From Ptiloglossa arizonensis (lineage: Eukaryota > Arthropoda > Insecta > Hymenoptera > Colletidae): a stretch of 64,000 nucleotides of DNA. The notes beneath the pieces are model-generated. The model had not been told where the DNA came from, did no database searches, and worked only from the letters and a program-made list of their open reading frames with translations. Positions within the stretch are counted from its first letter, which is position 1; each line of letters begins with the position of its first letter. This document shows positions 25,801 through 38,079 of the stretch, piece after piece. Both the position numbers and the translations under genes were made by a program. Location: positions 52,175 to 116,174 of the forward strand of contig NW_027479474.1 of NCBI RefSeq assembly GCF_051014685.1. The letters are read 5' to 3'.

Positions 25801-26900
25801 CAGGAATTTTTGGGTTAGGTCAATCCGTTCGCGAGATATGGGAGTTTGAAGCAAAGAAATGGTTGAGAAGGCAAAAAATTTTTCGCAATTCTGCTGCTCC
25901 AAACGCTTAACCAGAATGGCCTAGGGAAAAAATACACATACCATTGTAATCGGGCGAGTTTCTACTTTCAGATGCAATAGGAATTTTTGGGTTAGGTCAA
26001 TCCGTTCGTGAGATATGGCCCGTTTGAAGCTAAGAAATGGTTGAGAAGACAACAAATTTTTCGCACCTCTGCTGCTCCAAACGCTTAACCAGAATGGCCT
26101 AGGGAAAAAATACACATACCGTTGTAATCGGGCGAGTTTCTACTTTCAGACGCAACAGGCATTTTTGGGTTAGGTCAATCCGTTCGCGAGATATGGGAGT
26201 TTGAAGCCAAGAAATGGTTGAGAAGGCAAAAAATTTTTCGCAATTCTACTGCTCCAAAGGCTTAACCAGAATGGCCTAGGAAAAAAATACACATACCGTT
26301 GTAATCGGGCGAGTTTCTACTTTCAGATGCAATAGGAATTTTTGGGTTAGGTCAATCCGTTCGCGAGATACGGGAGTTTGAAGCTAAGAAATGGTTGAGA
26401 AGACCACAAATTTTTCGCACTTCTGCTGCTCCAAGCGCTTAACCAGAATGGCCTAGGGAAAAAATACACATACCGTTGTAATCGGGCGAGATTCGAATTT
26501 CAGATGCAATAGGAATTTTTGGGTGAGGTCAATCCGTTCGCGAGATATGGGACTTTGAAACTAAGAAATGGTTGAGAAGACAACAAATTTTTCGCACTTC
26601 TGCTGCTCCAAACGCTTAACCAGAATGGCCTAGGAAAAAAATACACATACCGTTGTAATCGGGCGAGTTTCTGCTTTCAGACGCAACAGGAATTTTTGGG
26701 TTAGGTCAATCCGTTCGCGAGATATGGGAGTTTGAAGCCAAGAAATGGTTGACAAGGCAAAAAATTTTTGGCAATTCTGCTGCTCCAAACGGTTAACCAG
26801 AATGGTCTAGGGAGAAAATACACATACCCCTGTAATCGGGCTAGTTTCTACTTTCAGATGCAATAGGAATTTTTGGGTTAGTTCAATCCGTTCGCGAGAT
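25800..26900 (+). repeat. Box cassette copy 4
   Basis: The variant order is that of copies 2 and 3: GGCCCG at about 26012, the box core at 26359, TTTTTGGCAATT at about 26766, and CCCCTG at 26827. After about 26930 the sequence leaves the super-unit and becomes a mosaic. Confidence 0.85.
26359..26375 (+). other. CENP-B-box core match 5
   Basis: Same 17-mer with CGGG, in box cassette copy 4. Confidence 0.6.
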
Positions 26901-28305
26901 ATGGGAGTTTGAAGCCAAGAAATGGTTGAGAAGGCAAAAAATTTTTCGCAATTCTGCTGCTCCAAACGCTTAACCAGAATGGCCTAGGGAAAAAATACAC
27001 ATACCGTTGTAATCGGGCGAGTTTCTACTTTCAGATGCAACAGGAATTTTTGGGTTAGGTCAATCCGTTCGCGAGATATGGGAGTTTGAAGCTAAGAAAT
27101 GGTTGAGAAGACAACAAATTTTTCGCACTTCTGCTGCTCCAAACGCTTAACCAGAATGGTCTAGGGAAAAAATACACATACCGTTGTAATCGGGCGAGTT
27201 TCTACTTTCAGATGCAATAGGAATTTTTGGGTTAGGTCAATCCGTTCGCGAGATATGGGAGTTTGAAGCCAAGAAATGGTTGAGAAGGCAAAAAATTTTT
27301 CGCAATTCTGCTGCTTCAAACGCTTAACCAGAATGGCCTAGGGAAAAAATACACATACCGCTGTAATCGGGCGAGTTTCTACTTTCAGATGCAATAGGAA
27401 TTTTTGGGTTAGGTCAATCCGTTCGCGAGATATGGGAGTTTGAAGCCAAGAAATGGTTGAGAAGGCAAAAAATTTTTCGCAATTCTTCTGCTCCAAACGC
27501 TTAACCAGAATGGCCTAGGAAAAAAATACACATACCGTTGTAATCGGGCGAGTTTCTACCTTCAGACGCAACAGGAATTTTTGGGTTAGGTCAATCCGTT
27601 CGCGAGATATGGGAGTTTGAAGCCAAGAAATGGTTGACAAGGCAAAAAATTTTTCGCAATTCTGCTGCTCCAAACGGTTAACCAGAATGGCCTAGGGAGA
27701 AAATACACATACCCCTGTAATCGGGCTAGTTTCTACTTTCAGATGCAATAGGAATTTTTGGGTTAGGTCAATCCGTTCGCGAGATATGGGAGTTTGAAGC
27801 CAAGAAATGGTTGAGAAGGCAAAAAATTTTTCGCATTTCTGCTGCTCCAAACGCTTAACAAGAATGGCCTAGGGAAAAAATACACATACCGTTGTAATCG
27901 GGCGAGTTTCTACTTTCAGATGCAACAGGAATTTTTGGGTTAGGTCAATCCGTTCGCGAGATATGGGAGTTTGAAGCCAAGAAATGGTTGAGAAGGCAAA
28001 AAATTTTTCGCAATTCTGCTGCTCCAAACGCTTAACCAGAATGGCCTAGGGAAAAAATACACATACCGCTGTAATCGGGCGAGTTTCTACTTTCAGATGC
28101 AATAGGAATTTTTGGGTTAGGTCAATCCGTTCGCGAGATATGGGAGTTTGAAGCCAAGAAATGGTTGAGAAGGCAAAAAATTTATCGCAATTCTTCTGCT
28201 CCAAACGCTTAACCAGAATGGCCTAGGGAAAAAATACACACACCGTTGTAATCGGGCGAGTTTCTACTTTCAGATGCAACAGGAATTTTTGGGTTAGGTC
28301 AATCC

Positions 28306-28322
28306 GTTCGCGAGATACGGGA
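28306..28322 (+). other. CENP-B-box core match 6
   Basis: The perfect core lies outside the four cassettes, in a related GCTAATAAA/AGACCACAAA monomer preceded by a TTTATCGC monomer. The same neighbour order occurs at the boxes at 38395, 42821 and 45122. Confidence 0.6.
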
Positions 28323-28737
28323 GTTTGAAGCTAATAAATGGTTGAGAAGACCACAAATTTTTCGCACTTCTGCTGCTCCAAACGCTTAACCAGAATGGCC
28401 TAGGGAAAAAATACACATACCGTTGTAATCGGGCGAGTTTCTACTTTCAGTCGCAACAGGAATTTTTGGGTTAGGTCAATCCGTTCGCGAGATATGGGCG
28501 TTTGAAGCTAAGAAAAGGTTGAGAAGACAACAAATTTTTCGCATTTCTGCTGCCCCAAACGCTTAACCAGAATGGCCTAGGGAAAAAATACACATACCGT
28601 TGTAATCGGGCGAGTTTCTACTTTCAGACGCAACAGGAATTTTTGGGTTAGGTCAATCCGTTCGCGAGATATGGGAGTTTGAAGCCAAGAAATGGTTGAC
28701 AAGGCAAAAAATTTTTCGCAATTCTGCTGCTCCAAAC

Positions 28738-28745
28738 GTTTAAAC
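28738..28745. other. GTTTAAAC (PmeI) variant monomer, first of seven
   Basis: The usual AAACGCTTAACC is changed to AAACGTTTAAACAG, creating the 8-bp palindrome GTTTAAAC. Further copies are at 29269, 39712, 40597, 45908, 47147 and 48208. All seven share TTGACAAGG upstream and GGGAGAAAA downstream, so they are one monomer lineage. Confidence 0.85.
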
Positions 28746-30329
28746 AGAATGGCCTAGGGAGAAAATACACATACCGCTGTAATCGGGCGAGTTTCTACTT
28801 TCAGATGCAATAGGAATTTTTGGGTTAGGTCAATCCGTTCGCGAGATATGGGAGTTTGAAGCCAAGAAATGGTTGAGGAGGCAAAAAATTTTTGGTAATT
28901 CTTTTGCTCCAAACGCTTAACCAGAATGGCCTAGGGAAAAAATACACATACCGTTGTAATCGGGGGAGTTTCTACTTTCAGACGCAACAGGAATTTTTGG
29001 TTTAGGTCAATCCGTTCGCGAGATATGGGAGTTTGAGGCCAAGAAATGGTTGAGAAGGCAAAAAATTTTTCGCAATTCTGCTGCTCCAAACGCTTAACAA
29101 GAATGGCCTAGGGAAAAAATACACATACCGTTGTAATCGGGCGAGTTTCTACTTTCAGACGCAACAGGAATTTTTGGGTTAGGTCAATCCGTTCGCGAGA
29201 TATGGGAGTTTGAAGCCAAGAAATGGTTGACAAGGCAAAAAATTTTTCGCAATTCTGCTGCTCCAAACGTTTAAACTGAATGGCCTAGGGAGAAAATACA
29301 CATACCGCTGTAATCGGGCGAGTTTCTACTTTCAGATGCAATAGGAATTTTTGGGTTAGGTCAATCCGTTCGCGAGATATGGGAGTTTGAAGCCAAGAAA
29401 TGGTTGAGGAGGCAAAAAATTTTTGGTAATTCTTTTGCTCCAAACGCTTAACCAGAATGGCCTAGGGAAAAAATACACACAGCGTATTAATCGGGCGAGT
29501 TTGTACTTTCAGGTGCGACAGGAATTTTTGGGTTAGGTCAATCCGTTCGCGAGATATGGGAGTTTGAAGCCAAGAAATGGTTGAGAAGGCAAAAAATTTT
29601 TCGCAATTCTGCTGCTCCAAACGCTTAACCAGAATGGCCTAGGGGAAAAATACACATACCGCTGTAATCGGGCGAGTTTCTACTTTCAGATGCAATAGGA
29701 ATTTTTGGGTTAGGTCAATCCGTTCGCGAGATATGGGAGTTTGAAGCCAAGAAATGGTTGAGAAGGCAAAAAATTTTTCGCAATTCTGCTGCTCCAAACG
29801 GTTAACCAGAATGGCCTAGGGAGAAAATACACATACCCCTATAATCGGGCTAGTTTCTACTTTCAGATGCAATAGGAATTTTTGGGTTAGGTCAATCCGT
29901 TCGCGAGATATGGGAGTTTGAAGCCAAGAAATGGTTGAGAAGGCAAAAAATTTTTCGCAATTCTGCTGCTCCAAACGCTTAACAAGAATGGCCTAGGGAA
30001 AAAATACGAATACCGTTGTAATCGGGCGAGTTTCTACTTTCAGATGCAACAGGAATTTTTGGGTTAGGTCAATCCGTTCGCGAGATATGGGAGTTTGAAG
30101 CAAAGAAATGGTTGAGAAGGCAAAAAATTTTTCGCAATTCTGCTGCTCCAAACGCTTAACCAGAATGGCCTAGGGAAAAAATACACATACCATTGTAATC
30201 GGGCGAGTTTCTACTTTCAGATGCAATAGTAATTTTTGGGTTAGGTCAATCCGTTCGCGAGATATGGGAGTTTGAAGCCAAGAAATGGTTGAGAAGGCAA
30301 AAAATTTTTCGCACCTCTGCTGCTCCAAA

Positions 30330-33300
30330 CGCTTAACCAGAATGGCCTAGGGAAAAAATACACATACCGTTGTAATCGGGCGAGTTTCTACCTTCAGACG
30401 CAACAGGCATTTTTGGGTTAGGTCAATCCGTTCGCGAGATATGGGAGTTTGAAGCCAAGAAATGGTTGAGAAGGCAAAAAATTTTTCGCAATTCTGCTGC
30501 TCCAAACGCTTAACCAGAGTGGCCTAGGGAAAAAATACACATACCGTTGTAATCGGGCGAGTTTCTACTTTCAGACGCAACAGGAATTTTTGGGTTAGGT
30601 CAATCCGTTCGCGAGATATGGGAGTTTGAAGCCAAGAAATTGTTGAGAAGGCAAAAAATTTTACGCAATTCTGCTGCTTCAAACGCTTAACCAGATTGGC
30701 CTAGGGAAAAAATACACATACCGTTGTAATCGGGCGAGTTTCTACTTTCAGATGCAATAGGAATTTTTGGGTTAGGTCAATCCTTTCGCGAGATATGGGA
30801 GTTTGAAACTAAGAAATGGTTGAGAAGACAACAAATTTTTCGCACTACTGCTGCTCCAAACGCTCAACCAGAATGGCCGAGGAAAAAAATACACATACCG
30901 TTGTAATCGGGCGAGTTTCTACTTTCAGATGCAACAGGAATTTTTGGGTTAGGTCAATCCGTTCGCGAGATATGGGTGTTTGAAGCTAAGAAATGGTTGA
31001 GAAGACAACAAATTTTTCGCATTTCTGCTGCCCCAAACGCTTAACCAGAATGGCCTAGGGAAAAAATACACATACCGTTGTAATCGGGCGAGTTTCTACT
31101 TTCAGACGCAACAGGAATTTTTGGGTTAGGTCAATCCGTTCGCGAGATATGGGAGTTTGAAGCCAAGAAATGGTTGAGAAGGCAAAAAATTTTTCGCAAC
31201 TCTGGTGCTCCAAACGCTTAACCAGAATGGCCTAGGGAAAAAATACACATACCGTTGTAATCGGGCGAGTTTCTACCTTCAGACGCAACAGGCATTTTTG
31301 GGTTAGGTCAATCCGTTCGCGAGATATGGGAGTTTGAAGCCAAGAAATGGTTGAGAAGGCAAAAAATTTTTCGCAATTCTGCTGCTCCAAACGCTTAACC
31401 AGAGTGGCCTAGGGAAAAAATACACATACCGTTGTAATCGGGCGAGTTTCTACTTTCAGATGCAATAGGAATTTTTGGGTTAGGTCAATCCGTTCGCGAG
31501 ATATGGGAGTTTGAAGCCAAGAAATGGTTGAGAAGGCAAAAAATTTTTCGCAATTCTGCTGCTCCAAACGCTTAACCAGAATGGCCTAGGGAAAAAATAC
31601 GCATACCGTTGTAATCGGGCGAGTTTCTACTTTCAGATGCAACAGGAATTTTTGGGTTAGGTCAATCCGTTCGCGAGATATGGGAGTTTGAAGCCAAGAA
31701 ATGGTTGAGAAGGCAAAAAATTTTTCGCAATTCTGCTGCTCCAAACGGTTAACCAGAATGGCCTAGGGAGAAAATACACATACCCCTGTAATCGGGCTAG
31801 TTTCTACTTTCAGATGCAATAGGAATTTTTGGGTTAGGTCAATCCGTTCGCGAGATATGGGAGTTTGAAGCCAAGAAATGGTTGAGAAGGCAAAAAATTT
31901 TTCGCAATTCTGCTGCTCCAAACGCTTAACAAGAATGGCCTAGGGAAAAAATACGCATACCGTTGTAATCGGGCGAGTTTCTACTTTCAGATGCAACAGG
32001 AATTTTTGGGTTAGGTCAATCCGTTCGCGAGATATGGGAGTTTGAAGCAAAGAAATGGTTGAGAAGGCAAAAAATTTTTCGCAATTCTGCTGCTCCAAAT
32101 GCTTAACCAGAATGGCCTAGGGAAAAAATACACATACCGTTGTAATCGGGCGAGTTTCTACTTTCAGATGCAACAGGAATTTTTGGGTTAGGTCAATCCG
32201 TTCGCGAGATATGGGAGTTTGAAGCTAAGAAATGGTTGAGAAGACAACAAATTTTTCGCACTTCTGCTGCTCCAAACGCTTAACCAGAATGGCCTAGGGA
32301 AAAAATACACATACCGTTGTAATCGGGCGAGTTTCTACCTTCAGACGCAACAGGCATTTTTGGGTTAGGTCAATCCGTTCGCGAGATATGGGAGTTTGAA
32401 GCCAAGAAATGGTTGAGAAGGCAAAAAATTTTTCGCAATTCTGCTGCTCCAAACGCTTAACCAGAGTGGCCTAGGGAAAAAATACACATACCGTTGTAAT
32501 CGGGCGAGTTTCTACTTTCAGACGCAACAGGAATTTTTGGGTTAGGTCAATCCGTTCGCGAGATATGGGAGTTTGAAGCCAAGAAATTGTTGAGAAGGCA
32601 AAAAATTTTACGCAATTCTGCTGCTTCAAACGCTTAACCAGATTGGCCTAGGGAAAAAATACACATACCGTTGTAATCGGGCGAGTTTCTACTTTCAGAT
32701 GCAATAGGAATTTTTGGGTTAGGTCAATCCTTTCGCGAGATATGGGAGTTTGAAACTAAGAAATGGTTGAGAAGACAACAAATTTTTCGCACTACTGCTG
32801 CTCCAAACGCTCAACCAGAATGGCCGAGGAAAAAAATACACATACCGTTGTAATCGGGCGAGTTTCTACTTTCAGATGCAACAGGAATTTTTGGGTTAGG
32901 TCAATCCGTTCGCGAGATATGGGTGTTTGAAGCTAAGAAATGGTTGAGAAGACAACAAATTTTTCGCATTTCTGCTGCCCCAAACGCTTAACCAGAATGG
33001 CCTAGGGAAAAAATACACATACCGTTGTAATCGGGCGAGTTTCTACTTTCAGACGCAACAGGAATTTTTGGGTTAGGTCAATCCGTTCGCGAGATATGGG
33101 AGTTTGAAGCCAAGAAATGGTTGAGAAGGCAAAAAATTTTTCGCAACTCTGGTGCTCCAAACGCTTAACCAGAATGGCCTAGGGAGAAAATACACATACC
33201 GTTGTAATCGGGCGAGTTTCTACCTTCAGACGCAACAGGCATTTTTGGGTTAGGTCAATCCGTTCGCGAGATATGGGAGTTTGAAGCCAAGAAATGGTTG

Positions 33301-34224
33301 AGAAGGCAAAAAATTTTTCGCAATTCTGCTGCTCCAAACGCTTAACCAGAGTGGCCTAGGGAAAAAATACACATACCGTTGTAATCGGGCGAGTTTCTAC
33401 TTTCAGATGCAATAGGAATTTTTGGGTTAGGTCAATCCGTTCGCGAGATATGGGAGTTTGAAGCCAAGAAATGGTTGAGAAGGCAAAAAATTTTTCGCAA
33501 TTCTGCTGCTCCAAACGCTTAACCAGAATGGCCTAGGGAAAAAATACGCATACCGTTGTAATCGGGCGAGTTTCTACTTTCAGATGCAACAGGAATTTTT
33601 GGGTTAGGTCAATCCGTTCGCGAGATATGGGAGTTTGAAGCCAAGAAATGGTTGAGAAGGCAAAAAATTTTTCGCAATTCTGCTGCTCCAAACGGTTAAC
33701 CAGAATGGCCTAGGGAGAAAATACACATACCCCTGTAATCGGGCTAGTTTCTACTTTCAGATGCAATAGGAATTTTTGGGTTAGGTCAATCCGTTCGCGA
33801 GATATGGGAGTTTGAAGCCAAGAAATGGTTGAGAAGGCAAAAAATTTTTCGCAATTCTGCTGCTCCAAACGCTTAACAAGAATGGCCTAGGGAAAAAATA
33901 CGCATACCGTTGTAATCGGGCGAGTTTCTACTTTCAGATGCAACAGGAATTTTTGGGTTAGGTCAATCCGTTCGCGAGATATGGGAGTTTGAAGCAAAGA
34001 AATGGTTGAGAAGGCAAAAAATTTTTCGCAATTCTGCTGCTCCAAATGCTTAACCAGAATGGCCTAGGGAAAAAATACACATACCGTTGTAATCGGGCGA
34101 GTTTCTACTTTCAGATGCAACAGGAATTTTTGGGTTAGGTCAATCCGTTCGCGAGATATGGGAGTTTGAAGCTAAGAAATGGTTGAGAAGACAACAAATT
34201 TTTCGCACTTCTGCTGCTCCAAAC
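30330..34224 (+). repeat. 11-monomer (1947 bp) HOR, two tandem copies
   Basis: Copy 1 is about 30330-32277 and copy 2 about 32277-34224. Markers at the exact 1947-bp offset are AAATTGTTGAG at 30637 and 32584, and CCCCTG at 31783 and 33730. The paired variants CAATCCTTTCGC, GGGTGTTTG, TCTGCTGCCCC and AACTCTGGTGC follow in the same order in both. The copies differ at very few positions, for example GGGAAAAAA versus GGGAGAAAA near 31236 and 33183. Confidence 0.88.
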
Positions 34225-37200
34225 GCTTAACCAGAATGGTATAGGGAAAAAATACACATACCGTTGTAATCGGGCGAGTTTCTACTTTCAGACGCAACAG
34301 GCATTTTTGGGTTAGGTCAATCCGTTCGCGAGATATGGGAGTTTGAAGCCAAGAAATGGTTGAGAAGGCAAAAAATTTTTCGCAATTCTGCTGCTCCAAA
34401 CGCTTAACCAGAGTGGCCTAGGGAAAAAATACACATACCGTTGTAATCGGGCGAGTTTCTACTTTCAGATGCAATAGGAATTTTTGGGTTAGGTCAATCC
34501 GTTCGCGAGATATGGGAGTTTGAAGCCAAGAAATGGTTGAGAAGGCAAAAAATTTTTCGCAATTCTGCTGCTCCAAACGCTTAATCAGAATGGCCTAGGG
34601 AAAAAATACGCATACCGTTGTAATCGGGCGAGTTTCTACTTTCAGATGCAACAGGAATTTTTGGGTTAGGTCAATCCGTTCGCGAGATATGGGAGTTTAA
34701 AGCCAAGAAATGGTTGAGAAGGCAAAAAATTTTTCGCAATTCTGCTGCACCAAACGGTTAACCAGAATGGCCTAGGGAGAAAATACACATACCCCTGTAA
34801 TCGGGCTAGTTTCTACTTTCAGATGCAATAGGAATTTTTGGGTTAGGTCAATCCGTTCGCGAGATATGGGAGTTTGAAGCCAAGAAATGGTTGAGAAGGC
34901 AAAAAATTTTTCGCAATTCTGCTGCTCCAAACGCTTAACAAGAATGGCCTAGGGAAAAAATACGCATACCGTTGTAATCGGGCGAGTTTCTACTTTCAGA
35001 TGCAACAGGAATTTTTGGGTTAAGTCAATCCGTTCGCGAGATATGGGAGTTTGAAGCAAAGAAATGGTTGAGAAGGCAAAAAATTTTTCGCAATTCTGCT
35101 GCTCCAAACGCTTAACCAGAATGGCCTAGGGAAAAAATACACATACCGTTGTAATCGGGCGAGTTTCTACTTTCAGATGCAACAGGAATTTTTGGGTTAG
35201 GTCAATCCGTTCGCGAGATATGGGAGTTTGAAGCTAAGAAATGGTTGAGAAGACAACAAATTTTTCGCACTTCTGCTGCTCCAAACGCTTAACCAGAATG
35301 GTCTAGGGAAAAAATACACATACCGTTGTAATCGGGCGAGTTTCTACTTTCAGATGCAATAGGAATTTTTGGGTTAGGTCAATCCGTTCGCGAGATATGG
35401 GAGTTTGAAGCCAAGAAATGGTTGAGAAGGCAAAAAATTTTTCGCAATTCTGCTGCTCCAAACGCTTAACCAGAATGGCCTAGGGAAAAAATACACATAC
35501 CGCTGTAATCGGGCGAGTTTCTACTTTCAGATGCAATAGGAATTTTTGGGTTAGGTCAATCCGTTCGCGAGATATGGGAGTTTGAAGCCAAGAAATGGTT
35601 GAGAAGGCAAAAAATTTTTCGCAATTCTGCTGCTCCAAACGCTTAACAAGAATGGCCTAGGGAGAAAATACACATACCCCTGTAATCGGGCTAGTTTCTA
35701 CTTTCAGATGCAATAGGAATTTTTGGGTTGGGTCAATCCGTTCGCGAGATATGGGAGTTTGAAGCCAAGAAATGGTTGAGAAGGCAAAAAATTTTTCGCA
35801 ATTCTGCTGCTCCAAACGCTTAACAAGAATGGCCTAGGGAAAAAATACGCATACCGTTGTAATCGGGCGAGTTTCTACTTTCAGATGCAACAGGAATTTT
35901 TGGGTTAAGTCAATCCGTTCGCGAGATATGGGAGTTTGAAGCAAAGAAATGGTTGAGAAGGCAAAAAATTTTTCGCAATTCTGCTGCTCCAAACGCTTAA
36001 CCAGAATGGCCTAGGGAAAAAATACACATACCGTTGTAATCGGGCGAGTTTCTACTTTCAGATGCAACAGGAATTTTTGGGTTAGGTCAATCCGTTCGCG
36101 AGATATGGGAGTTTGAAGCTAAGAAATGGTTGAGAAGACAACAAATTTTTCGCACTTCTGCTGCTCCAAACGCTTAACCAGAATGGTCTAGGGAAAAAAT
36201 ACACATACCGTTGTAATCGGGCGAGTTTCTACTTTCAGATGCAATAGGAATTTTTGGGTTAGGTCAATCCGTTCGCGAGATATGGGAGTTTGAAGCCAAG
36301 AAATGGTTGAGAAGGCAAAAAATTTTTCGCAATTCTGCTGCTCCAAACGCTTAACCAGAATGGCCTAGGGAAAAAATACACATACCGCTGTAATCGGGCG
36401 AGTTTCTACTTTCAGATGCAATAGGAATTTTTGGGTTAGGTCAATCCGTTCGCGAGATATGGGAGTTTGAAGCCAAGAAATGGTTGAGAAGGCAAAAAAT
36501 TTTTCGCAATTCTTCGGCTCCAAACGCTTAACCAGAATGGCCTAGGAAAAAAATACACATACCGTTGTAATCGGGCGAGTTTCTACTTTCAGACGCAACA
36601 GGAATTTTTGGGTTAGGTCAATCCGTTCGCGAGATATGGGAGTTTGAAGCCAAGAAATGGTTGACAAGGCAAAAAATTTTTCGCAATTCTGCTGCTCCAA
36701 ACGGTTAACCAGAATGGCCTAGGGAGAAAATACACATACCCCTGTAATCGGGCTAGTTTCTGCTTTCAGATGCAATAGGAATTTTTGGGTTAGGTCAATC
36801 CGTTCGCGAGATATGGGAGTTTGAAGCCAAGAAATGGTTGAGAAGGCAAAAAATTTTTCGCAATTCTGCTGCTCCAAACGCTTAACAAGAATGGCCTAGG
36901 GAAAAAATACACATACCGTTGTAATCGGGCGAGTTTCTACTTTCAGATGCAACAGGAATTTTTGGGTTAGGTCAATCCGTTCGCGAGATATGGGAGTTTG
37001 AAGCAAAGAAATGGTTGAGAAGGCAAAAAATTGTTCGCAATTCTGCTGCTCCAAACGCTTAACCAGAATGGCCTAGGGAAAAAATACACATACCGTTGTA
37101 ATCGGGCGAGTTTCTACTTTCAGATGCAACAGGAATTTTTGGGTTAGGTCAATCCGTTCGCGAGATATGGGAGTTTGAAGCTAAGAAATGGTTGAGAAGA

Positions 37201-37470
37201 CAACAAATTTTTCGCACTTCTGCTGCTCCAAACGCTTAACCAGAATGGTCTAGGGAAACAATACACATACCGTTGTAATCGGGCGAGTTTCTACTTTCAG
37301 ACGCAACATGAATTTTTGGGTTAGGTCAATCCGTTCGCGAGATATGGGCGTTTGAAGCCAAGAAATGGTTGACAAGGCAAAAAATTTTTCGCAATTCTGC
37401 TGCTCCAAACGGTTAACCAGAATGGCCTAGGGAGAAAATACACATACCCCTGTAATCGGGCTCGTTTCCA
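34224..37470 (+). repeat. Variable-length units of 6, 5, 6 and 4 monomers
   Basis: Using CCCCTG as an anchor, positions 33730, 34792, 35677, 36739 and 37447 give unit lengths of 1062, 885, 1062 and 708 bp. The 885-bp step duplicates about 34700-35590 into 35590-36470, with the rare TTAAGTC at 35020 and 35905 and GTCTAGG at 35301 and 36186. Units share most monomers but gain or lose one or two, as expected from out-of-register exchange at 177-bp steps. Confidence 0.8.
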
Positions 37471-38079
37471 CTTTCAGATGCAATAGGAATTTTTGGGTTA
37501 GGTCAATCCGTTCGCGAGATATGGGAGTTTGAAGCCAAGAAATGGTTGAGAAGGCAAAAAATTTTTCGCAATTCTGCTGCTCCAAACGCTTAACAAGAAT
37601 GGCCTAGGGAAAAAATACACATACCGTTGTAATCGGGCGAGTTTCTACTTTCAGATGCAACAGGAATTTTTGGGTTAGGTCAATCCGTTCGCGAGATATG
37701 GGAGTTTGAAGCAAAGAAATGGTTGAGAAGGCAAAAAATTTTTCGCAATTCTGCTGCTCCAAACGCTTAACCAGAATGGCCTAGGGAAAAAATACACATA
37801 CCGTTGTAATCGGGCGAATTTCTACTTTCAGATGCAACAGGAATTTTTGGGTTAGGTCAATCCGTTCGCGAGATATGGGAGTTTGAAGCTAAGAAATGGT
37901 TGAGAAGACAACAAATTTTTCGCACTTCTGCTGCTCCAAACGCTTAACCAGAATGGTCTAGGGAAAAAATACACATACCGTTGTAATCGGGCGAGTTTCT
38001 ACTTTCAGATGCAATAGGAATTTTTGGGTTAGGTCAATCCGTTCGCGAGATATGGGAGTTTGAAGCCAAGAAATGGTTG

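Larger units (their letters stand above)
26930..30330 (+). repeat. Mosaic of monomer types with a 531-bp echo
   Basis: No long clean HOR is visible here. GTTTAAAC monomers at 28738 and 29269 are 531 bp apart, each followed by a divergent TTTGGTAATTC monomer. Other recognisable types are CCCCTG at 27712 with a CCCCTA variant near 29836, and AATTTATCGC near 28175. The order GTTTAAAC, TTTGGTAATTC, CACACAGCG foreshadows the blocks at 39.7 and 46 kb. Confidence 0.7.
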
